Shown here: positions 1 to 12,413 of the stretch, piece after piece
Position numbering within the stretch: the first letter of the stretch is position 1
Layout of the letters: the number at the start of each line of letters is the position of its first letter
Notes under the pieces: generated by a model
What the model was told of the DNA's origin: nothing
The model's database searches: none
The model's input: only the letters and a program-made list of their open reading frames with translations
Program-made: the position numbers and the translations under genes
Assembly (NCBI GenBank): GCA_000697475.1
Contig: JNEU01001062.1
Coordinates: 62,001-126,000, forward strand
Reading direction: 5' to 3'
Source: Lichtheimia corymbifera B2541
Lineage: Eukaryota; Mucoromycota; Mucoromycetes; Mucorales; Lichtheimiaceae
DNA: 64,000 nucleotides

Positions 1-1633
1 CTGCGGTCGTAAGCATTTATTCATGATCGCTGTGTGTGCCTTGACTCTCATTCTTCAAGATATAAGCCCTCTCATCCATGACAATCCTCTGCAGCATCCA
101 CGCAACATGGCTGATCCTTGCTGCTGATGAGGTACCAAGTAACCAACACGAATTTCAGAATCACTTGTCACTGTCTTTGTTTGCATCCACCCATCCATCC
201 ATAACCATTGCAAGTCCCAAAATGTTGATAGAAAGAACTCCAGTGATCGTTTCCTTTTCATTCAGCTGTTGGTCAATCACTTTCTTGGTCATTTTCTCTC
301 GCAGTTCAACGACATGGAGAATGTTTGTACGTGAAGTGAGGTTGATGGTTGATATGGCATCACCCATAGGGATACCGTATGTATTAGATCATGCTGCTAT
401 GCGTATATAAAACTGGGTCTATACAATGGCTATCTGTTGTCCATGTGGAAATGGCTGCAAGACAAGTTGCTGCAAGTAACTTGAGACACTGGAGTAGAGA
501 GTTTGATGATAGCAACAGCTGCTACGTTCGATTGAAACAGAGAAGCGTGCAAGAGCGTGTGTTGTAGTAGAGCGACAAGGCTGTGAACGCTGCCTGATAC
601 AATGGCGCAGAGACATTGCTAATAGCAACTGCTGGAATGAATGCTGTTACGTTTGATTGTCGTAAAGGAGCGTCCAAGAGAGTGTGTAGTGTCAACAGAC
701 GCGTGTGCTGTAGTAGGCAGTGTCCACGCCATGGAGTTACCATTCAGTCAAAGACAAATAGGATCAAAACAGTTGTAGGATTGACATGATGGGTTGAAGC
801 AGGACAATCGTTCGCAGATGGTAGTTGTACTTGAATGCATCAACAGTTGAGAATGGGAAGAAGAGGGTGGGGAGGAGATAAAGTGGGAGTGGAAGAGGTG
901 GAAATTAAATCTGTCAGGCAGTCAGACATATCTATATACACTGATATCCATGCATGATATTGGGATTGCCTCTCTCGAACCTCAAACTTTCACACAATAT
1001 GCTCTAGGACATGCTGAACAACTTTGTATTAATAAAGAACCCATGCTTCATTTAAAAATTTCGAAAGGGAGAGCATAATGTGCGATTGACTATGACGGAT
1101 GAAAATTGGGAAAGCGCCGGATTTATGAAAAAGTCATTTAGTATGTAGTTTCTTGGGATTCCCCATTTCGCACTTGAAACTTGGTCAGAAGGTACTCTCG
1201 CACATGCTGATCAACTCCATTCATTTAAAAACTGCATGGTTCATTATGTACATTTTGAATGCCGGCCAGCCCAAATGTAGGAGAAAAGTAGGGTCGGCGC
1301 TCCTGTTCCCCGAGATTGCCCACCTCGAACCTGAAACTTTCACACAACACGCTTTCGACCACGCCGAGCAATTTCGCTCCCATAAAGACCCCAGAGTTCA
1401 TTATGAAAATCTTGAATGTGGGAGAGACGACGAAAGGATGGTAACATAAATAGGCTGTACGCGCCGTGCGCCCCGATATTGCCAATCTCGACCTTGAAAC
1501 TTGGTCAGACGGTGGGCTTCGACATGCTGATCAACATCGTTCTCATAAAGCCTCTACACATCATTATAGAGATTTGAAGAAACAGGCACCTTTATGTTTT
1601 TACATATGCTGTAAGCGTGATGCTATATAAAAG

Positions 1634-1746
1634 GTGGTGTTTGTTCATTGTGAAGTACCATGCAAATGAGCTGTGTTACACCAGCTCGCCCCTGCGCACC
1701 TTCCGCTTTATCAGGGTCAAGCTACTTTACAATGAACAAACACCAC
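1634..1746. repeat. Small inverted-repeat hairpin module, copy 1
   Basis: A 24-bp stem (GTGGTGTTTGTTCATTGTGA plus AGTA at 1634-1657) is repeated inverted at 1723-1746 with one or two mismatches. The stems flank a ~65-bp loop rich in GC (CGCCCCTGCGCACC). The same module recurs at 2152-2264, 2484-2594 and 3001-3113, in alternating orientation. It is flanked by ATATAG-type A/T-rich sequence. Confidence 0.8.
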
Positions 1747-2151
1747 TTATCATATAGCACTATGCTTATAGCATATGTAAAACATAAAGGTGCCTGTATC
1801 TCTAAACTTTACAATGAAACGTGGGGTCTTCAATCGAACAAAGTTGCTCGTCGGGGTGAAGCGCACCCTGTGTAGAAGTTTCACGATCGTCGTGGCCAAT
1901 CTCAGGATCACCCAATGTCACCACCAGCCAAAGTGGAATCGGGTCGACCTCTTGGATTTTTTCGACTTTGGCTGGTGGCGACATTGCGAAATCTAGGATC
2001 GCCGAGGTTGATCGTGAAACTTGCACACAGGGTGCGCCTCACCCGGACGAGCAACTTTGTTCGATTGAAGACCCCACGTTTCATTGTAAAGTTTAGAGAT
2101 AAATGCACATTTATGTTTTGCATATGATATAAGCGTGATGCTATATGACAA

Positions 2152-2264
2152 GTGGTGTTTGTTCATTGTGAAGTAAGTTGACCCTAATAGAGCGGAAGGT
2201 GCGCAGGGGCGTGCTTGTGTAATACAGCTCATTTGCATGATACTTCACAATGAACAAACACCAC
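2152..2264. repeat. Small inverted-repeat hairpin module, copy 2
   Basis: This is an inverted copy of the module at 1634-1746, with stems at 2152-2175 and 2241-2264. The loop is the reverse complement of the first copy's loop with a few changes. Confidence 0.8.
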
Positions 2265-2483
2265 TTATCATATAGCATCATGGTTTCAGCATATGTAAAA
2301 ACGTAAAAATGCCAGTATCTAAGATAGGCAAGCTTGATCGGGGAAACATGATTGACAAGGTGCGCTCCACCACGACGAGCAATATTGTTCTATGAAAAAG
2401 ACCATGTTTCGTTGTAAAGTTTAGAGATAAATGCACTTTCTCGTTTTTACATATCCTGAAAAGCGTGATTCTATATGTTAGGT

Positions 2484-2594
2484 AGTCTTTGTTCATTGTG
2501 AAGTATCATGCAAATGAGCTGTGTCACGCAAACACGTGCCTCTGCATCTTCCGTTCTATTAGGGTCAAGGTACTTCACAATGAACAAACACCAC
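2484..2594. repeat. Small inverted-repeat hairpin module, copy 3
   Basis: This copy is more diverged than the other three. The left stem has lost the GTGGTG start and reads GTCTTTGTTCATTGTGAAGT; the right stem at 2571-2594 is intact. It borders the central spacer of the palindrome. Confidence 0.7.
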
Positions 2595-3000
2595 TTGTCA
2601 TATAGCATCACCCTTACAGCATATGTAAAAACATAAAGCTGCATTTATCTCTAAACTTTACAATGAAACGTGGGGTCTTCAATCGAACAAAGTTGCTCGT
2701 CGGGGTGAGGCGCACCCTGTGTGCAAGTTTCACGATCAACCTCGGCGATCCTAGATTTCGCAATGTCGCCGCCAGCCAAAGTCGAAAAAATCCAAGAGGT
2801 CGACCCGATTCCACTTTGGCTGGTGGTGACATTGGGTGATCCTGAGATTGGCCACGACGATCGTGAAACTTCTACACAGGGTGCGCTTCACCCCGACGAG
2901 CAACTTTGTTCGATTGAAGACCCCACGTTTCATTGTAAAGTTTAGAGATACAGGCACCTTTATGTTTTACATATGCTATAAGCATAGTGCTATATGATAA

Positions 3001-3113
3001 GTGGTGTTTGTTCATTGTAAAGTAGCTTGACCCTGATAAAGCGGAAGGTGCGCAGGGGCGAGCTGGTGTAACACAGCTCATTTGCATGATACTTCACAAT
3101 GAACAAACACCAC
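3001..3113. repeat. Small inverted-repeat hairpin module, copy 4
   Basis: This is the mirror image of copy 1 on the other arm of the palindrome, with stems at 3001-3024 and 3090-3113. Its sequence matches copy 1 read on the opposite strand almost perfectly. Confidence 0.8.
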
Positions 3114-4747
3114 CTTTTATATAGCATCACGCTTACAGCATATGTAAAAACATAAAGGTGCCTGTTTCTTCAAATCTCTATAATGATGTGTAGAGGCTTT
3201 ATGAGAACGATGTTGATCAGCATGTCGAAGCCCACCGTCTGACCAAGTTTCAAGGTCGAGATTGGCAATATCGGGGCGCACGGCGCGTACAGCCTATTTA
3301 TGTTACCATCCTTTCGTCGTCTCTCCCACATTCAAGATTTTCATAATGAACTCTGGGGTCTTTATGGGAGCGAAATTGCTCGGCGTGGTCGAAAGCGTGT
3401 TGTGTGAAAGTTTCAGGTTCGAGGTGGGCAATCTCGGGGAACAGGAGCGCCGACCCTACTTTTCTCCTACATTTGGGCTGGCCGGCATTCAAAATGTACA
3501 TAATGAACCATGCAGTTTTTAAATGAATGGAGTTGATCAGCATGTGCGAGAGTACCTTCTGACCAAGTTTCAAGTGCGAAATGGGGAATCCCAAGAAACT
3601 ACATACTAAATGACTTTTTCATAAATCCGGCGCTTTCCCAATTTTCATCCGTCATAGTCAGTCGCACATTATGCTCTCCCTTTCGAAATTTTTAAATGAA
3701 GCATGGGTTCTTTATTAAGACAAAGTTGTTCAGCATGTCCTAGAGCATATTGTGTGAAATTTTGAGGTTCGAGAGAGGCAATCCCAATATCATGCATGGA
3801 TATCAGTGTATATAGATATGTCTGACTGCCTGACAGATTTAATTTCCACCTCTTCCACTCCCACTTATCTTCTCTTCCCATTCTCAACTGTTGCCCCATT
3901 CAAGTACATCTACCACCTGCAAACGATTGTCCTGCTTCAACCCATCATGTCAATCCTGAAGTGCTCTTGATCCGATTGTCTTTGACTGAATGACAACTCC
4001 ATGGCGTGTACACTGCACGACAACACCCGCGTTTCTTGACACCCCATCTTGTTTTGTACGATCCTCGACCACAATCAACCGTGACAGCAGCTGCCATTAG
4101 CAAAGTCTTTACTCCATTGTCTCATACAGCGTTCACAGCCTTTGTCACTCTACTGCAACACACGCTCTTGTACACTTTTCTGCCGCGAGCAAATGTAGCA
4201 AGCAATAGCTATCAGCAAAGTCTTTACGTCATTGTCTCAAGTTACTTGGCAGCAGCTTGATTTGATACATACGGATTCCAATGGATGGGATGGTATATCA
4301 GCTTATGAAGGAGTGACCAACAACCGGATGGAAAAGGGAGCATACCACCAGCGATCACGTGGCTCTTTTCGACCAACATGTTGGATTTGATGGATGGATG
4401 CTAATGCAGTGCAGTGATGAGATACCCTGGAATGTCGCTTTGGTTACTTGACGCGTTGTCCGCAGGAAGACCACGTGGATACGGCTGAGGATGATGATGA
4501 TGGATGGATGGAATTGACGAAGGAGCTTATATCTTCGACAAAGGTGTTTTACAACCGTGGATGATATGGAATACTCAAATCGAACCATGCAGCAACTATT
4601 TCCAACCATGGATGAAGGATGATTATGACGGCAGCAACCAAGAATACAATGACACAATTACCCCTGTTCCCCTCTATGTGATTCACCCGTATCTTACTCG
4701 ATTTGCAACATTGATCCTTTATCATTTTTACTTGTATAAACACCCAA

Positions 4748-5879
4748 ACTACTATGCCTTATTCTTCGACTTATTCATTGAATGAAAATTGGGTGCAAGC
4801 TAATGTTTAGGAGGGTATTGTGGTATCAGCTCATATGTGTTGGTGTGGATCACGTGGTTGGTGTCTCCATAGGTTCAGCGGGCATGTTTGTGTAACTGAA
4901 CCAGACTTGTGTTGTGATGTAGCTTGAGACCGTTAGTAGCTCTCACACGGTCATGCGTTTGTAAGCTTAGAGATGCATGCGTATTATAAACCATTGAACG
5001 ACGAAAAATAAACATAAGGCTCTCTTCCCGACTTCTTACCTTAGGGTACGGATGGACACGGTATTGTCAACGCGCTTTTTACCCTAGTGGTATTGAAGGA
5101 AGGACAGGTTGGCGACCGCGTTTTATGTATTTTTCTCCAACGTGAGAGTCTCCCTTGTGTATCTCATCCCCATGCACATTGTATCGCGCGTACGTTGTGA
5201 GTGGTGTTCAGTCCGCGTATCTGCTGAGCATCACTGCAGTTCGAGATCCCTTACAACACTTGAAGGGTCCAATCCTATTGGTTGAGAAATGCATGATCGA
5301 TCCTTCCCCTACCTACCTATAGTAAGGTCCGCCTATGATAGTCGATATGAACTGGTTTGTCCTTCTATAAGGCTGCATAAGATAGTGTTAACTGTAAGCT
5401 GTCATAGTAGCATGTTATGTTCATGTACTCATGGAATATTGTATAACTGCTCATTCTTTCTTGAATATAATACATTAATAAGCTACGTACAATGAACCAT
5501 GTTTTTGGAACAATCAAGCACATGTTGGGTATCACCACTTTCAAATGTTTCTTTGCAATACATGAATTTGAGAACCTGCCTTCCTTATGCTATCAGTATT
5601 TGAGCTAGGGAGCTTTAATGAATGTAATACTGTTGTGGTAAAAGAAAAAAGCATCTCGTTACGATGATGTAAATGATCCAACGTTGCTTCCAACCTTCGA
5701 TTTCTATTCCCCCTTTCTATCCAGACACCAACCAAGTGATCCACATCCTGCTCATTTGGACTGATAATATAATATCCCAAATATTACTTTGAATCCAATT
5801 TCATTCAATAAAAGAAAGTCGAGGAATAGTCTATATAGTAGTGTGGGTGTCTATCAAGTAAATGATAAAGGAACAACAT
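4748..5879. other. Gene-free spacer
   Basis: I see no supported gene here. The sequence is ordinary A/T-leaning DNA separating the palindrome from the next copy of its outer arm. Confidence 0.5.
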
Positions 5880-6870
5880 TCGAAATTGAATAAGATACGG
5901 GTGCATCACATAGAGGCAATAGGGATAATTGTGTCATTGCATTCTTGGTTGCTGCCGTCATAAACACCTTCATCCATGATACGAGATACGTTGCTGCATG
6001 CATTGATCGGGTATTCCAAGATATCATCCACTGCTGTAGAACACCTGTGGTCAATTCCATCAAATCCATCATCATCCTCATTCGTAATCAGGTGGTATGA
6101 TCCTTCGTTCCTGCTGACGACGCGAGAAGTAACCAAAGCAACATTCCAGGGTTCCCTATGATTGCATCCATCCATCATAATCATCGCAAGACCATTAAGA
6201 AAGATCCTCCTTGACCGCTGCTGATATGCTTCCTCTCCCATCCAGTTGTTGTTATAGCTCTTTCTTGGTGAGTTCCCATTGCTTCCCAGCCAGGCGAACG
6301 CTGCTTGAATTGCTATGTACTTGATAGCTAATGTGGTATCATCCGTTGGTATCCGTATGCATTAAAGCAAATTGCTGCACGTAAAAAACGCTGCTGTTCG
6401 TGGGAAAAAAGGCTGCAAACAAAGAACGCTTTTCGAGAAGGAAATAAAGACCTTGCTGATAGCAGTTGCTGCTGTTATGTTTTGTCGTGGTAGAGGATTG
6501 TGCAAGAGAGCGTGTATTGTACTAAGATGCCCACGGTTGTGAATGCTGTTTGAGACAATGGTGTAGAGACCTTGCTAATAGCAATTGCTGGAATGAATGC
6601 TGTAACGATTGGTCGCGGTAGAGGAGTGTATTGTGTCAAGAGGCCCGTGTGTTGTTGAAGTGGGGTGTCCACGCCATGGAGTTACCATTCAGTCAAAGAC
6701 AAACGGATCAAGACAGTTGTAGCGTTGACATGATGGGTTGAAGCAAGGCAATCGCTCGAAGGCTAATGTAGTTGTACATGAATGGGGCAACAGTTGAGAA
6801 TGGGAGGAGGAAGAGGGAAGAGGCTGGGAGTGGGAAGAGGTGGAAATTCTTTGTTCCAGCGTTGCTCAGT
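5880..6870. repeat. Partial copy of the palindrome's outer arm
   Basis: 5880-6260 is an inverted relative of 4310-4700: both share blocks such as GACGGCAGCAACCAAGAAT, CAATGACACAATTA and the stretch around AAGTAACCAAAGC. 6440-6870 follows and matches 540-880 (for example GCTGGAATGAATGCTGT, GTCCACGCCATGGAGTTACC and TTGACATGATGGGTTGAAGC). The two blocks lie in the same order and orientation as in the left arm, so this looks like a separate truncated copy of the element that lacks the core-unit array. Confidence 0.75.
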
Positions 6871-9800
6871 CAAAAACACTCGGATCAAGGGAGTTGAAGG
6901 ATGGAAATGTTGGGCAGAAGCACAAGAATCAAACGAACTGTGGATGAGCTTGATAATGATTATCGACGACCAGCAGTTAGAATGGGTGATGATGGTGATG
7001 GCTGCAAAAGTTCAAGAATATTCATTGGAATACAACAAAGTGGATGGTGTGAAGTTTAAAGGCGATCCCCCTAGCACATCCTCCAATCACCTTTGTCACC
7101 ATGGATGCATGCTATCACATCAGTGTCGTGTTGCTTCTTATAATCCTGCCGTTTGCTTTTCTTGAGGATACCATCCGCAAGTACCGCCACATCATATTAC
7201 CGATGCCTAATCCGCATTTCATACCATCATCAGATACATTTGCTTATATCAAAGTGCCCATTATCGTGATTAAGGATGCAGTATCGAGACCCAAAGCACT
7301 TTTTTCATGATGAAACTAAGAGTCAGCTGCAGCAATCAAGTAATCAGTAAACTCTTACGCAAACCACTAATAGTAGTTTCACGTTCGGTGAGAGGCAATA
7401 CAGCACCGGCAAACTGAAAGATTCGGCAGAAACCCAAACCCTGTGCAACAACGCCCCAGCCAGGGAGTATATAGCAAGATTAGCACGCTGTTATGCATGA
7501 TTGATGGATCCCGCAACGATGACCATTATTGTGGCAATAGATGAATTTTATTTGTGAGATGTAAAATGTGTAAACAGATGATAGATGCAAGAGTAAAAGG
7601 AGATGTATTTATCCGGAACGTTAGTACATGCGTGCATCAATACCACTAACAATGCTGACAAGTGTGTCAGGGAAAGGGCGTCTACTCCACATGTGTCTTT
7701 CATGCTGCTTTGTTGTTTGTGCCAGAAAACGGTACCCAATAGCCCGCGGCACAATGACAGCCCCCTTTCTCCTTCCATTTACGCTGGACACGTGCGAAAG
7801 TGTGTACGCTTATACACACACAAGCAGCGGTGTTCCCCAACAAGTAACAGCAAGCGTATCTATGCAACTTGTCTAGATCCCTTTTAATCACGCGCAATGA
7901 TGCATGGCAATAACGTGGGACAAGTTTCATGGCCCCCACAAATCACCACGCTGTTACAATGTACAATCACCCCGTTTCAACCCGATATCATCACCTATAA
8001 TAGTAGTCAATTTTAACGACCATGACCATATTGTAGCATGATGCTGTTGCTATTTTAGATAGCATCTACCATTAATAGACAGCTGAGATCCACAGCCACT
8101 GATGGGAATGAAATAGGATACCATGGCGACGTGGCGTTGATGATGATCAGTGCATCATGTTGGCATGGCCACTTCGAAGTTTCTCCTGTGTAGAGCAGCA
8201 GGTGAATTTGCCATATGTTTGAAGCGGGAATCATTTCATTGAGACAAGGTCACATGGATATAATATGGGGGTGGGAGAGCGAAATAAGAGAAGCTGGGGT
8301 GCAGATGATGGTGATTGGTGATGGAATCCAACCCACCCCCCATATCAGCATCAGCAGCAATGCACTAGTACATATATGAGACACATCACGGAATGCCCCA
8401 CACACAACAAAGCTTGATACCGATGCCGAGGATAAAAATGACGATGGTGCCTACACAACAATCTCAAGGAAAATGCACGGGTATCCTGCATAATGGCAAA
8501 GAAGAAAGAGAAACCCCCTGTTGATGGTGATGTCAGAATACACATGCAGCATCATATGCTTTGATAGAATGGCACAGAAAATACAAGCACCATTAGTGAT
8601 AATGGTAGAGAAGAATAGTGTGGAGTAAGGATCGTCGCCTAGAAAGGATATCCGACGGAGGCCGAAAGCAACGCCAAAAAAGAGAGGGATGATGGAGCGC
8701 ATATGACAACATTGGTGCAACGAGGATGACTCGTGGTAAATGTTGACGCTCACTGCACGGAAGCGGATGATGCCCCATCACCGCTCACATCCCAACTGGT
8801 GCTGCCCTTTTGACCATTGCAACATGCACCTCTTTCCCAAAAACAGCCTTCCATCACATATAACGGGTACTCAAATGACAAGGCTCTCATGTCTGCATAT
8901 TCCGCCATCTCACCTTATTCTGCTGACTATGATGAGATACCACTAGACCCCAATGGTCCGTGTTGCTTCTCGTGCTCAAATCATAATGACGTTCGTTCAC
9001 GCCATCTGGTGTTGCTGCTTGTGGAACAGAGGCACAACCATCCCACCCCACCAAGATAATGCCACGTTCAATTCCTTTTTTTGTTCAAAAGACAACTGTA
9101 GCATGTGGTACAGATTTACTTGATCGGGCAATCTGCGATTCTTTCTTTTGGACTATCGGGGGTTATCCGTCATGCTACTCCTGAAAGCCCGACTCCCATA
9201 TCCAACCCCTTTCAGGGGAAAAAAGACTTGATACAGCCCTTATACAAGAAAAGTGAAAGAAAGCAATTCAAAGATACTTGCTTATAGTGGATCATTGGTT
9301 GCTGATAAAACCAAAAGCTAATCATGCTCCCCTACATAAGAAAATTAGCAAGATTGGATGATGGTGTTGAGACCAACAATCGACAAGTGTGAAAGATAAC
9401 AACAACGATCGACAAGTGTCAAGGCATAACACACCGAAAAATCATGTTCAACTTTATATATTATTTGTAGATACCGAGGATATCCGATTCATTTTTATAA
9501 ACCCCCTCATGCAAACATATTGCTGGTCGAGCGTTACCATCAACTCCTTACAAGATGAAAAGAGACAAGGCTTATTGGTTCTTGATGTGTAATCCTGCTT
9601 GGTATGCGATTGGTTTCCCTCCGCCCATCACAGGATCTCAGGATTAAGCCATAGACATCTCTAAATGGATTCTAGTCAGCATAAGTATGTCATATACTAA
9701 CACTCAAGTAACAACCATTACAATGCAACCTGCCGGGGAATCAACCGGATCATTCAACAATCACTTACACATTCATCTACATTTGTTGTAGGTGGAGCAA

Positions 9801-10560
9801 CAATATTCATGCACTGATTTATATATATTGGGATGATGATCGATGCTGCTGTCAAACATGCATTTCCCTCGTAGATCATATAACACGGCTATGGATTGTA
9901 TAATGATGCACATATGTTATGCAAAGAAGTCGATTGTCCAGTGGAGACAAATCGCTCTTGCCAAGGTGGTCCTTAATGTTGTGCAGAGAAAGCCATATGA
10001 CATAGACAGTGGTTGCGTTCGAAACACACGTTGAAGGATCATTGGTTGACCCTGCACACAAAGGCACGTCTTGTCGTTTGACTTTTTGGGTCTGGCTGAT
10101 AGTCATTGTCAAGCTGGGCTAGACTTCAATATGATATTGGTTAGCTGAGACAATGAAGGTACCAGCTTACTGATGAAAAGGATGACATTACCTATCATTG
10201 CTATTGAACCCCTTAGTCCCAGATCCGTATTTTTCGTTCCCCTTAGCACCATCAACACTTCACTTAACCCCACCTTGACTTTCGTACCCCCCATGTGCTC
10301 GTCCCCCAATCCTGTATGCTTTCATCATTCTCTTCTTTCCATTTTAATGATAAGATTGTTTATGTCGAGGCACAAATGCTTCTAATCCCCCCATTAATCA
10401 TGCATGTTGGTGAGTACTGGGGTAAACAGCCTCAGTCGATGATTGGTTCATGATGATCTCTTGCAGCTGGATACCCTCCTCCCCTCTCGAAGGGGACTTT
10501 TCAAGATACCAATTCATACACCAATCGTCTGTCGCCAATAATGCGTTGTGCCCGATCCGG
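6871..10560. other. Long gene-free region
   Basis: About 3.7 kb without a reading frame I can support on either strand. Open frames are short, lack recognisable domains and lack a coherent splice pattern. It may hold fast-evolving or non-coding transcription units that cannot be seen from sequence alone. A palindromic GC patch, CCCCTTTCAGGGG, sits near 9208. Confidence 0.4.
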
Positions 10561-10577
10561 CATTCCAATACACCACA

Positions 10578-10585
10578 TATATATA
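10578..10585 (+). promoter_or_regulatory. Candidate TATA box of the homeobox gene
   Basis: TATATATA followed by GCC lies about 135 bp upstream of the first in-frame ATG of the homeobox gene, with a pyrimidine-rich stretch between. Position and sequence fit a core promoter; there is no experimental support. Confidence 0.4.
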
Positions 10586-10714
10586 GCCACCTTGGACAAA
10601 CGAAAAAGTGCTTCCACCCCCGCTTCCTTAACAAACACCTTTGCATTGTACTTTGCTCTTTCCAAGCGCGTCCCTGGCGTGTTGTAAATCTCTTTCTCTT
10701 GTACTTTCTATTGT

Positions 10715-12413
10715 ATGCTTATGATTACCACCGACTACACAATGAGCAGTACCAGAAATATCAGTAGCAATCATCATTTATGCCCACCACATCTCGCTCT
10801 TCAACAGCAGCAGCAGCAGCAGCAGACGACGAATGACAACAATGATAGTAGCATGTCTTTATCATCTTCGACATCCTCGCTCTTGTCTATGTATCCATCT
10901 GTTGACGATTTGCAGCAAGGCTTTCAACCACCACCCGATAGCAGCCAGGCTTATTATGGCTCGTCATTAACGCCATCGTCAATAAGAGATAGCGAAACAA
11001 AGACGAAGAGCGGTGTTGAAAGTAGCAACAGCAGTAGTAGTCAACAGCCACATGGCGAATTTAAAGCAACGTTTTACAACCCGTTTGAAACCAAGCATCG
11101 AAGACGCACTTCACCCACTCAATTTCGAATTCTCGAAGCAGCATTTGAGGATAATCCAAAACCGAGTGCTGCCAAACGACAAAGTTTGGCTGAAGAGTTG
11201 TCAATGACAGCTCGCGGTGTACAAATTTGGTTCCAGAACAGACGTGCCAAGGCCAAACAACAGCAGCAAAATGATGCTGTTGAAGAATCATTGTCCATAG
11301 GTCGTAAGCGCCAGCATGGTTCGGAAGAAGATGAAAAGAGGCAATCACACGAGAGTAACAACAAGCGACGTGTGGCGGTGGTGCAAAAGCGGTCGGCTGG
11401 TAAGCCGTTGTACACTGAGTGGGATAGCCAAGAGCCCCTTCACCAACAACAGCATCACAGCGTGACCAATGAGGGGCAAGTGCATGTGACCTCATCATCT
11501 CCCACATCTTCGCACGCTTATAGTAGTGGCAGCAATAGCAGTGTAGGCGATGATGGTATTACCGGAATGCACCCGACAGCAGCAGCAGCCATGGTTCATA
11601 CTCGTTTGCAGCAGCAGCATTCACAAACAACAGTACCACCCATGTGCTTTGCCACTGATACAACATCATCATCGTCTTCAAGTCCTATTGACCCTGCATT
11701 TGAGTTGCCTATGACACCTTCCATGTCACCAGCTGCTTCTTCAGTGTATGACTCTTACCCAACATTGCACGTTCGACATGCAGCTACTGCATCATCCATG
11801 GTTGATCAGCAGATTTACGCCACTACTTCACCTTGCAAACCTGCATGGACATCGCATCATGGCTTTGATGAAGAGGCTTTTCCAATAGAGTCATCATTTG
11901 CTTATCATCATCACCCGCATCAGAGCACCGTGCCGGATTGGTCCCCGATGTCCCGATCCGTTAGCACACCCCTTTTGTGGCAAGGTAGCAATTCTGGTGA
12001 TATGCAACACAACCACCATCATCACCACAGCTCATCCTCGTATTTACCGGTTTGGGCATCATCAACAGATGAGGTATGTGCACACACTCTTATCGCGACT
12101 ATTGTATTATACTTATACATATAACAATTAGATTGCGTCAACTACACCCACTACTACTACTCCCACTACACCTACTCTTGCTGTAACGCCGTCATCATCA
12201 TTATCATCTTCGCCGTCATCCTGTGTGCAACCACCACTATCCATTGGAGTAGCAACATCTGATGCTCCCGCTGCTGACGAGAATAAAAATGCTTTTGATG
12301 ATCTCGCTCGTTTCATTACTGCTGCTGTGGTGGACTATTCTGGCACTAACATCTCTGCACCCTCCTCCACACCTTTTGATATTCGCTGCTGGCCGGAGCT
12401 GGTGTCGATGTAA
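10715..12413 (+). CDS. Homeodomain transcription factor (fungal Phx1/Yox1-like class)
   Basis: Two exons (10715-12073, 12132-12413) give 546 residues. The homeodomain lies at about residues 127-185: it starts KHRRRTSPTQFRILEAAF and ends in recognition helix GVQIWFQNRRAKAKQ, which contains the invariant W, F, N and R residues. No three-residue loop extension is seen, so it is a typical rather than TALE homeodomain. The rest is low complexity: Q-, S-, T- and H-rich runs on both sides, as is usual for fungal regulators. The first ATG is at 10715, but 10742 (MSSTRN) is an equally plausible start. The 58-nt intron joins GAG to ATT in frame and the second exon ends with a conserved-looking segment containing DDLARFITAAV and IRCWPELVSM. 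It presumably binds DNA in the nucleus; targets are unknown. Confidence 0.9.

Larger units (their letters stand above)
964..3790. repeat. Array of ~110-bp core repeat units
   Basis: Within the palindrome a core unit recurs in both orientations, at about 964-1073, 1153-1250, 1312-1425, 1475-1577, 1802-1905 (reverse), 1995-2100, 2320-2430 (reverse), and their mirror images. Each unit carries in order a block like ATTGCC.A.CTCGAACCT, then GAAACTT, then CACACA, then CATGCTGATCAACT or GACGAGCAACTTTGTTC, then AATAAAGAACCC or GAAGACCCCACG, then TTTCATT.TAAAG. Units have drifted to different degrees, so the array looks older than the palindrome duplication itself. I see no coding potential shared by the units. 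Confidence 0.75.
1..4747. repeat. Giant nested inverted repeat (palindrome centre ~2373)
   Basis: The sequence from the window edge to about 4747 reads back on itself. Positions p and 4747-p correspond on opposite strands: for example the 98-codon reading frame at 1153-1449 (+) is repeated exactly at 3298-3594 (-), and 1660-1875 (+) at 2872-3087 (-). The inner arms, ~840-2270 and ~2480-3907, are almost identical. The outer arms, ~1-840 and ~3907-4747, are clearly related but diverged, with substitutions and indels. The centre (~2280-2470) is a non-palindromic spacer that holds one more core unit. No transposase-like protein is visible, and the small open frames inside are mirror artefacts. 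The arrangement resembles a foldback-type mobile element, but this is inference. The left end may continue outside the window. Confidence 0.9.

Noticed and set aside
1663..3087. ATGCAAAT octamers in the small hairpins, resembling an animal POU-factor site.
   Set aside because: Only part of the repeated hairpin sequence; no POU factors in fungi and no other regulatory context.
1153..3594. Identical 98- and 86-residue reading frames on opposite strands (1153-1449, 1225-1485, 3262-3522, 3298-3594) and other mirrored frames.
   Set aside because: They are pairs created by the palindrome; sequences are built from the non-coding core units, overlap on both strands and have no domain or splice logic.
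6782..7165. 127-residue plus-strand frame in the repeat region.
   Set aside because: Begins inside the repeat copy and is rich in G/R and M from repetitive DNA; no homology recognised.
9185..9225. CCCCTTTCAGGGG palindrome in a gene-free region, considered as a structured RNA.
   Set aside because: Only a single short stem; no larger fold or conserved RNA motif recognised.
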